Shown here: positions 1-6,749 of the stretch, one piece after another
Position numbering within the stretch: the stretch's first letter is position 1
Layout: each line of letters opens with the position of its first letter
Source: Verrucomicrobiota bacterium
GTDB taxonomy: Bacteria; Verrucomicrobiota; Verrucomicrobiia; Verrucomicrobiales; Verrucomicrobiaceae
Length of the DNA: 18,554 nucleotides
Assembly (NCBI GenBank): GCA_021413535.1
Contig: JAIOQF010000040.1
Location: 1 to 18,554, forward strand
Direction: 5' to 3'
Translations under genes and position numbers: made by a program
Notes under the pieces: model-generated
Seen by the model: the letters and a program-made list of their open reading frames with translations, nothing else
Told to the model about the DNA's origin: nothing
Databases searched by the model: none

Positions 1-475
1 ACTTGATCTGATGATCGTAAGTCGCACACCATTCGCGAAGTATTTCTGGTCGCCAGCGGGTGGCTTCGTGACGTTCTGTCCAAGTTTTTCCGAAAGTTTC
101 GGGGTCGGGAACTGAGTTTTTGAGCTTGGGAGACAAGGAGGCGAGATCGCAAGGAACTCTATTCGGAGCGACCGTGCCTGCTGTCTCGATGGTGATATGT
201 TTTTCTGAATCGCGCAGTGCATGGAGCAGCTCACTGATGTTCCGGGCGATCATCGGTTCGCCACCCGTGACCACGACATGTCGAGCAGGATATTTTTCAA
301 CCACAGCCAATATATCAGCCACGGTCATTTCTGCGCCCTCCGGATTCCAGGAAGCATACGGCGTGTCGCACCAGCGACAGCGGAGATTGCAGCCAGACGT
401 GCGAATGAAGACCGATGGCACCCCGGTGAGACGACCCTCGCCCTGGATGGAGTAAAAAATTTCCGCAATACGCAT
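1..475 (-). CDS. queE: 7-carboxy-7-deazaguanine synthase (QueE), C-terminal part cut off by window edge
   Basis: Radical SAM enzyme that rearranges 6-carboxytetrahydropterin to 7-carboxy-7-deazaguanine, a step toward queuosine and other 7-deazapurines. Only 158 residues are visible; the rest lies left of the window. The protein opens MRIAEIFYSIQGEGRLTG, the usual QueE start. The 4Fe-4S ligands form a CxxxCxxC motif at C29, C33 and C36 (SGCNLRCRWCDT), followed by PYASWNPEG. The SAM-binding TGGEP lies at residues 70-74, and SPKLKNSVP, typical of QueE, comes later. The ATG at 475 was chosen because homology begins there; no clear Shine-Dalgarno precedes it. It is divergent from the lipoprotein gene at 595, with 119 nt between. 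No other queuosine genes are in the window. Recognition is firm; only the missing C-terminus is unknown. Confidence 0.93.
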   Translation of the reverse strand, partial: MRIAEIFYSIQGEGRLTGVPSVFIRTSGCNLRCRWCDTPYASWNPEGAEMTVADILAVVEKYPARHVVVTGGEPMIARNISELLHALRDSEKHITIETAGTVAPNRVPCDLASLSPKLKNSVPDPETFGKTWTERHEATRWRPEILREWCATYDHQIK

Positions 476-594
476 GACGAGCAGGCTCAAGGTTTCTTTT
501 GATCGGGTCAAGAGCAGACCTTTCGCAGGGTCAAGACTCTGTGCATTTTTTGATCGCCAGACGACGGGAGAATGTTAAGCTCTCTTAATTAAAC
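476..594. promoter_or_regulatory. Divergent intergenic region with short direct and inverted repeats
   Basis: This 119-nt spacer separates queE (leftward) from the lipoprotein gene (rightward) and must hold both promoters. It contains two 9-nt direct repeats: TTTTGATCG at 497-505 and 548-556, and GGGTCAAGA at 505-513 and 528-536. A short inverted repeat, TTAAG-ctct-CTTAA, lies at 575-588, just before the GTG start at 595, and overlaps an AT-rich stretch that could be a -10 box. No preQ1 riboswitch fold was recognised. Any operator function is speculation. Confidence 0.3.
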
Positions 595-1101
595 GTGCGC
601 CTGATTTTATTTCAGCTTTTATTCTTATGTGTAAGTCTGCTGCTTTCGAGCTGCGGATCGGCGCCGCCGTATGAGTATCGGCATGTGCCTGGCAGAACAG
701 CGATATTGACTCCGCGCGGGGCGATGGTGCCGGTGGATGCACCGGAGGCAGTGAAGCAGGCTATCGCGGCCGGGAATCACATTGCGGGCAAGCCTTATAT
801 TTATGGCGGCGGCCATCGTTCGTTCGACAGCAAGGGCTATGATTGCTCCGGCACCGCGTCTTTTTTACTGCATGCGGCGGGAGTTCTTTCCGCGCCCATG
901 GCTTCAGATGAGTTCCGTAATTTTGGTTCCGCTGGACCCGGCAAGTGGATCACGATATACGCAAAACGCGGCCATGTGTTCATGTCGGTCGCGGGATTGC
1001 GCATGGACACCGGATGGAATGGCGAACGCGAAGGGCCGCGGTGGAGCACCATGAGTCGACCGGCAAAAGGCTGCGTATTGCGGCATCCGCCAGGTTTGTA
1101 G
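595..1101 (+). CDS. NlpC/P60-like lipoprotein, putative cell-wall peptidase
   Basis: A 168-residue protein with a lipoprotein signal: a hydrophobic run at residues 3-17 and lipobox LSSC with the acylated cysteine at C20. The mature part resembles NlpC/P60 cysteine peptidases, which cut peptide stems of peptidoglycan. It shows GKPYIYGGGH (residues 65-74), then GYDCSG with candidate nucleophile C84, and GHVFM with candidate histidine H127. The third polar catalytic residue is not obvious, and one catalytic domain fills nearly the whole protein. The start is GTG at 595; the ATG at 572 opens a frame that stops after six codons. No Shine-Dalgarno is visible. It converges on the PQQ gene with a 19-nt gap. 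The fold call is fairly confident; substrate and activity are inferred. Confidence 0.75.
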   Translation: MRLILFQLLFLCVSLLLSSCGSAPPYEYRHVPGRTAILTPRGAMVPVDAPEAVKQAIAAGNHIAGKPYIYGGGHRSFDSKGYDCSGTASFLLHAAGVLSAPMASDEFRNFGSAGPGKWITIYAKRGHVFMSVAGLRMDTGWNGEREGPRWSTMSRPAKGCVLRHPPGL

Positions 1102-1120
1102 CACGAGCACTTAGTTCTTG

Positions 1121-2368
1121 TTACTTCGCCTTGAGATCGACTGCGACAATGTCCCGGCCATCGCGCGCATAGAGCACGCCGTTGGCGAACGCAGGAAATG
1201 AACGATGCCCCGCGCGAAGAATTTGCGCCGAGGCGAGCTGGCTGAATTTTTCTGGCGTGGCCTCGACCAGCCAGAGTTCGCCCGCCTCAGTGACCATGAC
1301 CAAGGTGTTTTTCACACGGATGATTGCGCCGCCACGGATGCGGGGCGAATCCCAAAGTGGCTTGCCATCGTCAACTTGAATGCAACGCAGGGTCTGCCCC
1401 TGTTCCTGTCTTCCATGAAATCCGTAAAGGTGCTTGGCAAAATAAACGGGGGTGCCGTAGTGGCAGTCGAGAGTGTCTTCGGCATTCCAGACCTGTTTCA
1501 ATTCTACGAGCGGGCTGGGTTTCCGCGTATCGGTCGTGGTCATTTTCCAAAGGCTGCCGCCCACGCCGTAGCATGCGGAAATGAATAATTCGTCTGCTCC
1601 GCACTCGATGGGCGTGGCCGCATTCACTGAGGCGTCCATGTCTGAGCGCAGACGCTGCTGAAATCTGATGCTGCCACTTTCACGGTCGCACACTACCAGC
1701 TTGTTTCGCAGCCAGCAAATGAGCGCGTTATCTTTGATGATGGGTGACGAGCAACTGGCTTCGTCTTCGACTGATTGCCACGCAAGTGTGCCGTCCTCAA
1801 GTTTCAAGGCGATGACACCAGCCGCGCCCTTTTCATTGCTGCCGCCTGCAGTGATGATGACATTCTTTCCAGCGATGAGCGGGGCACAAGCGCGACCGAA
1901 AAAACCCTGCGGCGACTGCAGCTCTTTCACGGTGTCGTAGCGCCAGAGTTTCGCGCCAGTCTGCAAATCCAGCGCGTGAACCACTCCGTCCGCGCCGTGA
2001 ACGATCACCTTGCCGCCCGTGACAGTCGGCGTGGCCCGCGGTCCATTATCGAACCCAAAGCTGTCCACGTAGTCAGTAGTGCTGGAAAATTTCCACAATT
2101 CCTTACCGCTGATCGAATCGAGCGCCTGCACCAATGCCTGATCGCCGATGCGATGGAAGACGATGACTTTCCCGTCGGCGACGGCCGGACCGGCGAACCC
2201 GGTGCCGAGCTTTGCGCGCCAGAGAATGGCGGGGCCGCTCACAGGAAAACTCTGAGTGATCGCAGCCTCGCTTTCGTGCGCGACGCAATCGCGATTCGGG
2301 CCAAGGAACTGAGGCCAGTCGCCTGCGGTTGCGTTACTAAGCGCGACTAAAGCGGTGAAATGCCGCAT
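1121..2368 (-). CDS. Secreted PQQ-like beta-propeller repeat protein
   Basis: About 415 residues from the chosen start. A short signal-like segment, MRHFTALVALSNATAG, leads into DWPQFLGPNRD, the usual opening of secreted PQQ-repeat proteins in planctomycetes and verrucomicrobia. The rest is repeated propeller blades with recurring GKELWKF, GAKLWRYD, GTLAWQSV and GKPLWDSP-type motifs, each followed by a small beta strand, as in the PQQ_2 / BamB-like fold. No enzyme active site was recognised, so a binding or scaffolding role outside the cytoplasm is more likely than dehydrogenase activity. In-frame upstream starts exist at 2434 and 2473, but they add a basic stretch that looks untranslated and falls partly in a repeat-like tract. 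The last codons (DIVAVDLKAK) are intact. It stands alone, divergent from the gene at 2584. Confidence 0.75.
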   Translation of the reverse strand: MRHFTALVALSNATAGDWPQFLGPNRDCVAHESEAAITQSFPVSGPAILWRAKLGTGFAGPAVADGKVIVFHRIGDQALVQALDSISGKELWKFSSTTDYVDSFGFDNGPRATPTVTGGKVIVHGADGVVHALDLQTGAKLWRYDTVKELQSPQGFFGRACAPLIAGKNVIITAGGSNEKGAAGVIALKLEDGTLAWQSVEDEASCSSPIIKDNALICWLRNKLVVCDRESGSIRFQQRLRSDMDASVNAATPIECGADELFISACYGVGGSLWKMTTTDTRKPSPLVELKQVWNAEDTLDCHYGTPVYFAKHLYGFHGRQEQGQTLRCIQVDDGKPLWDSPRIRGGAIIRVKNTLVMVTEAGELWLVEATPEKFSQLASAQILRAGHRSFPAFANGVLYARDGRDIVAVDLKAK

Positions 2369-2459
2369 GCTAAATCTAAAACCCGAAATGAAGGTGCGCG
2401 CAGCGCAGGTTAAAGTATGTCGAATCGACCTCATGCATACCACTACGCTCGGCCTCTGG

Positions 2460-2492
2460 CATTCGTCATTCACTATTCAATGCTCGTCATTC
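2460..2492. repeat. Short degenerate repeat tract with two copies of TCGTCATTC
   Basis: The 9-mer TCGTCATTC occurs at 2463-2471 and 2484-2492, with the related CACTATTCAATG between them; on the minus strand the unit reads GAATGACGA. The tract resembles the degenerate GAATGACGAAT-type intergenic repeats of some verrucomicrobial and planctomycete genomes, an impression from memory only. It overlaps the N-terminal extension that would exist if the PQQ gene started at 2473, which argues for the downstream start. Confidence 0.35.
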
Positions 2493-2546
2493 TTTGTCTC
2501 TCCAGATTTTATCTTGAATAAATACAGAGGATGATGTGTAAAGGGA

Positions 2547-2576
2547 TTGAATTCACACCCAGTCTCGATCTTAATA
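2547..2576 (+). promoter_or_regulatory. Putative sigma70-type promoter of the gene at 2584
   Basis: TTGAAT at 2547-2552 and TTAATA at 2571-2576 are separated by 18 nt. Transcription would start about 7 nt later, essentially at the ATG at 2584, giving a leaderless or nearly leaderless transcript. This fits the absence of a Shine-Dalgarno sequence before that ATG. Found by eye only. Confidence 0.35.
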
Positions 2577-2583
2577 GCGCGGC

Positions 2584-3348
2584 ATGTTCTGGCGCTCTCT
2601 GGTTATCTTCATCACTCTGTTCTGGCTGGTCATGGTCACGCTGCTGGTGCGGGTGACCTACTTTCCTGAAGGTTCCCAGTTCGCCCAGATGCCACCGGGC
2701 ATCGTGTTACAGATGTTTCTTGATCACGGTGCTTCTGGCAAGCAGTTGCATCTTTACCACGGCGAAAAGAAAATAGGCCACCTTACGCTCGACGTCAGAG
2801 GTATGCCCGCTGCGCAGTCGCCCGGTGATTACACCCTGCTGCTGACCGGCTACATAGAGAAGGGCGCGCTACCGGATGTTGCTAGTGCCGTAAACTTGCG
2901 TTTGAATATCAATCTGCGCGAGGCGCGGCGCTGGGCAGGCGCGGCCGGGCAGATTCGATTGTCGGACGATGGTGTGTTATTGGATTTTAAATGGCTTGAA
3001 GGCCGGGCCACGCCGGAATTTACTTTGCACCGCAAGGGGGTGTTGCAGGCGGATGATGGACTGTTGCAGCCTATGCTTGGCCAGTTTGGCGCGGGCACCG
3101 GCGCGGGGGCTCCGCCAGCCGGCACCATGCAGGATGATTTTTTCAAGGTGTCAGCACGGGAGAGCACGATGAAAATCGCAGGTCAGAAATGCAAGGGCTA
3201 CGTCATCGGATTCAGCATTCTGGACCGGTATCACGCCACGGCTTTTTTTACCGAGGAAGGAAGTCTGGCGCTGATCGAGCTGCCCGAGGGCTATCGGGCA
3301 CTGGAACCAAACATTCACGGTCTGGTGCCTGATGAAGTGGAGGAATGA
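2584..3348 (+). CDS. Hypothetical membrane-anchored protein, possible accessory gene of a lost ABC transporter
   Basis: I do not recognise this 254-residue protein. One hydrophobic segment at about residues 5-26 looks like an uncleaved signal anchor, leaving roughly 225 residues outside the membrane. The soluble part is rich in predicted beta strands (KQLHLYHGEKKIGHLTLDV, then YTLLLTGYIEK) with a flexible Gly/Ala/Pro linker near residues 167-182 (FGAGTGAGAPPAGT). The lone C200-type cysteine suggests no metal site. Its stop TGA at 3346-3348 overlaps an ATG at 3345 (ATGA), the usual sign of translational coupling to a downstream gene. What follows is a truncated ABC ATPase, so this may be an accessory or substrate-sensing component of that transporter. 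That role is inference from position only. Confidence 0.6.
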   Translation: MFWRSLVIFITLFWLVMVTLLVRVTYFPEGSQFAQMPPGIVLQMFLDHGASGKQLHLYHGEKKIGHLTLDVRGMPAAQSPGDYTLLLTGYIEKGALPDVASAVNLRLNINLREARRWAGAAGQIRLSDDGVLLDFKWLEGRATPEFTLHRKGVLQADDGLLQPMLGQFGAGTGAGAPPAGTMQDDFFKVSARESTMKIAGQKCKGYVIGFSILDRYHATAFFTEEGSLALIELPEGYRALEPNIHGLVPDEVEE

Positions 3349-3384
3349 AGCTGGCAGTTGATAGCTGATGGCAGATGGCCGATA
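3349..3384. repeat. Imperfect repeat tract at the 5' edge of the ABC remnant
   Basis: The tract consists of imperfect copies of an AGCTGATGGC / AGATGGCCGAT type unit between the stop of the 2584 gene and the first recognisable ABC codons at about 3394. It codes for nothing ABC-like. Its position exactly where the N-terminal quarter of the ATPase should be suggests it marks the deletion junction. Confidence 0.4.
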
Positions 3385-3915
3385 AGGGGCCTGCGGGCCA
3401 AGGCGGCGCTGGGTTATGTGCCGGATGTGGCGGTGTTTTATGAAAAGCTCACGCCGCTCGAGTTCATGCGCTTCATCGCCGATGTGTTCGATGTAGATGA
3501 AGATCGCGCTATCGCATCACGCATTAGTTTGTTCGCCAAGTTCGCCCTGGATGATTGTGCTCATGATCGCATCGAAAATCTCAGCCACGGAACACGCCAG
3601 CGGCTGGCCATCGCCAGCGCACTGTTGCATGAGCCCAGGGTTTTCATCATCGACGAACCGATGGTCGGGCTCGATCCGATTCATGCGCGCATTGTGAAGC
3701 AGGAACTCAAAGAGCGCAGCCGCGCTGGCATGACCGTGTTGATGAGCACCCATCTGCTGAACATCGCCGAGGAAGTGGCGGATCGCATCGGCATCATCAA
3801 CAAGGGTCGGCTCATCGCCATGGGCACGATGGATGAGTTGCGTCAGAAGCACGAAAACGATGGGCAGCGATTGGAAGAAATTTTTCTCAGCATGGTGACG
3901 GAGCAACCAGCGTGA
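3358..3915 (+). pseudogene. 5'-truncated ABC transporter ATP-binding protein (no Walker A)
   Basis: From about 3394 the sequence is a good ABC ATPase: AKAALGYVPD (Q-loop region), the signature ENLSHGTRQR, Walker B with RVFIIDEP, the D-loop GLDP, the H-loop MSTHLL, then the usual GRLIAMGTMDELRQ tail. Everything before that, about 75-80 residues including the Walker A P-loop, is absent. In its place is a short repeat-like tract, and the only available start is a TTG at 3358. Without Walker A it should not bind ATP normally. An ATG at 3345 overlapping the previous stop (ATGA) begins MKLAV, which resembles a normal ABC start, but it stops after seven codons. At the 3' end a GTG at 3912 overlaps the TGA and stops after six codons, possibly the stub of a deleted permease gene. 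I read this as a decayed transporter gene; a local assembly error is the alternative. Confidence 0.8.
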
Positions 3916-3971
3916 GCAGCACTCCTGAATAAGTTTTTCAAAAGTATCAACGCATTGAAAACTGACTGACA

Positions 3972-6749
3972 ATGCCGGAGATCAAGATTCAATTCTGGGG
4001 CTGGGATGCGCCTGTTCTTTCCAAGGCGGTCGCAGAACTCACTGGTGACTGGAGTGGTGGCGAACTCGATCTCACTCAGACTGCCATCGTCGTTCCGACA
4101 ATGGAGACCTCGCGACGGTTGAGAGAGGCTTTAGCGTTGGAGCTTGCTACTCGCGATGGTGCCGTGGTCGCGCCGCACGTTTGGCATCCGGAAAATGCGT
4201 TGGATTGGAACTTGCCGGAGCAGGGGATCGCCTCCGCGCTGCAGGAACGACTTGCTTGGTCTCGAGTGCTCATGGAGACGAATCTCGGAAAATTGCCTGC
4301 GTTGTTTCCGATGCCGCCCGAGGAAGTTACAATGGCATGGGCTTCTTCAACAGCCGACACCTTGCGAGATGTGCGACATACGCTGGGTGCGGGTGGATTC
4401 ACCATGGATGCTGCGCGGCGTTCGCTCGCGGAATTCGATGCGGATTCGCGCTGGAATGATCTGGTCGTGCTGGAGGCTGCTTACTTGAAAGTTCTGCGCG
4501 CGTGGAAGTTGGATGACCGTCAGGAGTTGAAGCGCGCCGCTGCGCAACGGTCCGCGCTGCCAGATGGAGTGAACCGCGTTCTGGTGTTTGCCGTGCCGGA
4601 TGCGCCGCCCTTGTTTCGAGTCTGGCTGAATAATCTTTCCGACGCCATCGACGTGCAAATCTTTGTGCAGGCTCCGGAGAGTGATCGCACAAAGTTTGAT
4701 GCGTTGGGTGCGCCACTTATCTCCGCATGGGGTGATGACGCGGGACTAGTCTTGCCGATGCCTGAATCACAGATGCACCGCGCTGCTGGCCCGGAAGATC
4801 AGGCGCGGCGCGTGACTGCACTGTTGGCGGAACTGGCTGCGCGCGGTTGCAGCGTCGCAGTCGGTGCTTGTGACATGGCACTCAACAGTGTGCTGGAAGG
4901 TTCACAAGTGTTGCGCGATGGCTGGCGTGCGAAGCATCAACCAGCATGGCGTGCGTGGCTGCCGTTTCTGCGGCAGCACGATGTGTTGCAAGCACTCGGC
5001 ACCAAGACGGAGGTTCTGCCGGTTGTCATCCTCGAACAGCTCGATGATTTTCATGCAAAACATCTGCCTGCAACGCTGAATGACGCACTTGAATTAAGTG
5101 CTGCCGATGACGATTTTAATAAACTGCATTCAGTTTTCCAGGAAGTCATCGCCCGTTCTGAACTGTGGGCGCAGACCTCATGCGCCGAAGCGGTGCGGAC
5201 TTTTCTTGAATGGATTTATGGCGGGTGTGAGTTCGACTCCGCCAAGGAAAGCGACCGGCACTATGGCAGCTTGTTCAGCAAAGCGATCAGTCTTGCCGCC
5301 GAAGTGGATGCATCGGGCGGTGACGCAGAGTGTCTCAGTGTCGCGCTGGATGTTTTAGAGGAAACGCCACTCGGAGATGTGCATGGCGAAGCGGAATTAG
5401 TTTTGCATGGCTGGCTGGAACTGCTCTGGGAACCGGCGCATGGTCTCGTCATCGCCGGAGCCAACGACGAGCACCTTCCCGGTGTCATCACGGTGGATGC
5501 TTTCCTTCCCGATCGGTCGCGTGAGAAGCTCGGGCTGGCTTGTCAATCGCGTCGCCGGGCACGCGATGCTTATCTCCTGCGTGCCATTTGGGAACAGCGC
5601 CGTGCGGACGCGAGCCTGCATCTGATCTATGGCTGCGTGAATGCCGAGGGCGATGCGCTGCGACCATCAAGACTGCTGCTGGATTGCGCAGATAAATCAT
5701 TGCCCGCGCGTGTCCGGCATTTATTTCCCGATGAGAATACGGCTGCTCATGCAGCGCCGCGTCCATCGCGTTCCCTGGCATTCGCGCTCAAACCGGAACT
5801 CAAAAAATGGAAGGGCGGGGAAGTTTCACCGTCGCAACTCAAGGACTATCTTGCTTGTCCCTTCCGTTTTTATCTCAAGAAAGTTCTCAAACTTAAAGCG
5901 GTGGATAGCGGTCAGCGCGAGCTGTCGCCCGGTGATCTCGGTAATGTGATGCATGATGTCTTAAAGTCATTTGCTGAAAGCCCAGTGGCGGACGCGCATC
6001 ACGCGGGTGAAATCGCGGACTGGTTGGTGGCGGAGTTGGAAAAGCAAACGACCGCCACCTACGGCAGGCAGCCCTTGTTTTCCGTGGCGCTGCAGATTGA
6101 GTCCATGCGCCAGCGCCTGCGCAAGTTTGCCGAAGTGCAGTCGGAGATTCGCGCGGAAGGCTGGCGCATTATTGCAGCAGAGAAACTCATCACTGCGGAC
6201 TGGGGCGTGAAGATTGGCGGAGTGGCGTTGACTGGAAAGATCGACCGCATTGACCGGCATGAGAAAAGCGGCGTGTTACGAGTGATCGATTACAAGACTT
6301 CGCAATCAGAACGCGGGCCGGTTGGCGGCCATGTAAAAAAGGCAAAGCCGAGTGATCTGGAGGATGAAACGATTCAGTGGCAGTGTTTTGATGACGCGCA
6401 GGAAAAGCCTCAGCGCTGGCTCGATTTGCAACTGCCGCTTTATGCGCTGGCTGTGGCGGCAAAATTTCCGGAAGCACCATCGGTGGATGCTGCTTATCTC
6501 TGCCTGCCAGCCACGGTGGATGGTATCGAGCTGAAAGAGTGGAAGCGTGACGCGAAATCTGGTGCGACGTGGAATCAGGAACTGTTGGAGGCCGCGAAAT
6601 GGTGTGCGGAGGAGGCGGTGCGGCGGATGAGCGCAAGTCTGTTTTGGCCGCCGTCGAACGATGTGAAGTATGACGATTTCGAGGAATTGTTGCTGGGCGA
6701 TGCTCAGGCGGCGGTTTATCAACCTGATCATTGGGAGGTGATGGCATGA
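3972..6749 (+). CDS. addB: AddB-like subunit of ATP-dependent helicase-nuclease, PD-(D/E)XK family
   Basis: A 925-residue partner of AddA in the AddAB (RexAB) complex, which resects double-strand breaks and prepares 3' ends for RecA. The N-terminal half is an inactivated helicase fold: no Walker A is visible (VVPTMETSRRLRE stands where a P-loop region would be), but the AddB-conserved block LVIAGANDEHLPG and ALRPSRLLL is present at residues 492-570. The nuclease domain is complete: CPFRFYLKKVL with C629, GNVMHDVL with H661, E737, GKIDRID with D758, VIDYKT with D773 and K775, and QLPLYAL with Q820. The three C-terminal cysteines that close the iron-sulfur staple in Bacillus AddB are missing; FWPPSNDVKYDDFEEL stands there. 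The start is ATG 3972, with no clear Shine-Dalgarno. Its last codons overlap addA. A generic PD-(D/E)XK nuclease name would also fit, but pairing with addA supports AddB. Confidence 0.85.
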   Translation: MPEIKIQFWGWDAPVLSKAVAELTGDWSGGELDLTQTAIVVPTMETSRRLREALALELATRDGAVVAPHVWHPENALDWNLPEQGIASALQERLAWSRVLMETNLGKLPALFPMPPEEVTMAWASSTADTLRDVRHTLGAGGFTMDAARRSLAEFDADSRWNDLVVLEAAYLKVLRAWKLDDRQELKRAAAQRSALPDGVNRVLVFAVPDAPPLFRVWLNNLSDAIDVQIFVQAPESDRTKFDALGAPLISAWGDDAGLVLPMPESQMHRAAGPEDQARRVTALLAELAARGCSVAVGACDMALNSVLEGSQVLRDGWRAKHQPAWRAWLPFLRQHDVLQALGTKTEVLPVVILEQLDDFHAKHLPATLNDALELSAADDDFNKLHSVFQEVIARSELWAQTSCAEAVRTFLEWIYGGCEFDSAKESDRHYGSLFSKAISLAAEVDASGGDAECLSVALDVLEETPLGDVHGEAELVLHGWLELLWEPAHGLVIAGANDEHLPGVITVDAFLPDRSREKLGLACQSRRRARDAYLLRAIWEQRRADASLHLIYGCVNAEGDALRPSRLLLDCADKSLPARVRHLFPDENTAAHAAPRPSRSLAFALKPELKKWKGGEVSPSQLKDYLACPFRFYLKKVLKLKAVDSGQRELSPGDLGNVMHDVLKSFAESPVADAHHAGEIADWLVAELEKQTTATYGRQPLFSVALQIESMRQRLRKFAEVQSEIRAEGWRIIAAEKLITADWGVKIGGVALTGKIDRIDRHEKSGVLRVIDYKTSQSERGPVGGHVKKAKPSDLEDETIQWQCFDDAQEKPQRWLDLQLPLYALAVAAKFPEAPSVDAAYLCLPATVDGIELKEWKRDAKSGATWNQELLEAAKWCAEEAVRRMSASLFWPPSNDVKYDDFEELLLGDAQAAVYQPDHWEVMA
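6733..6740 (+). promoter_or_regulatory. Strong Shine-Dalgarno sequence for addA inside the addB end
   Basis: GGGAGGTG sits within the last codons of addB, with the GGAGG core 7 nt before ATG 6746. That ATG overlaps the addB stop as ATGA. The site decides the addA start in favour of 6746 over an in-frame GTG upstream at 6731 and indicates coupled translation of the two subunits. Confidence 0.8.

Noticed and set aside
2369..2473. N-terminal extension of the PQQ protein to ATG 2473 or 2434
   Set aside because: The added residues are not signal-like and overlap a repeat tract; the start at 2368 gives a plausible signal peptide directly before DWPQFLGPNRD.
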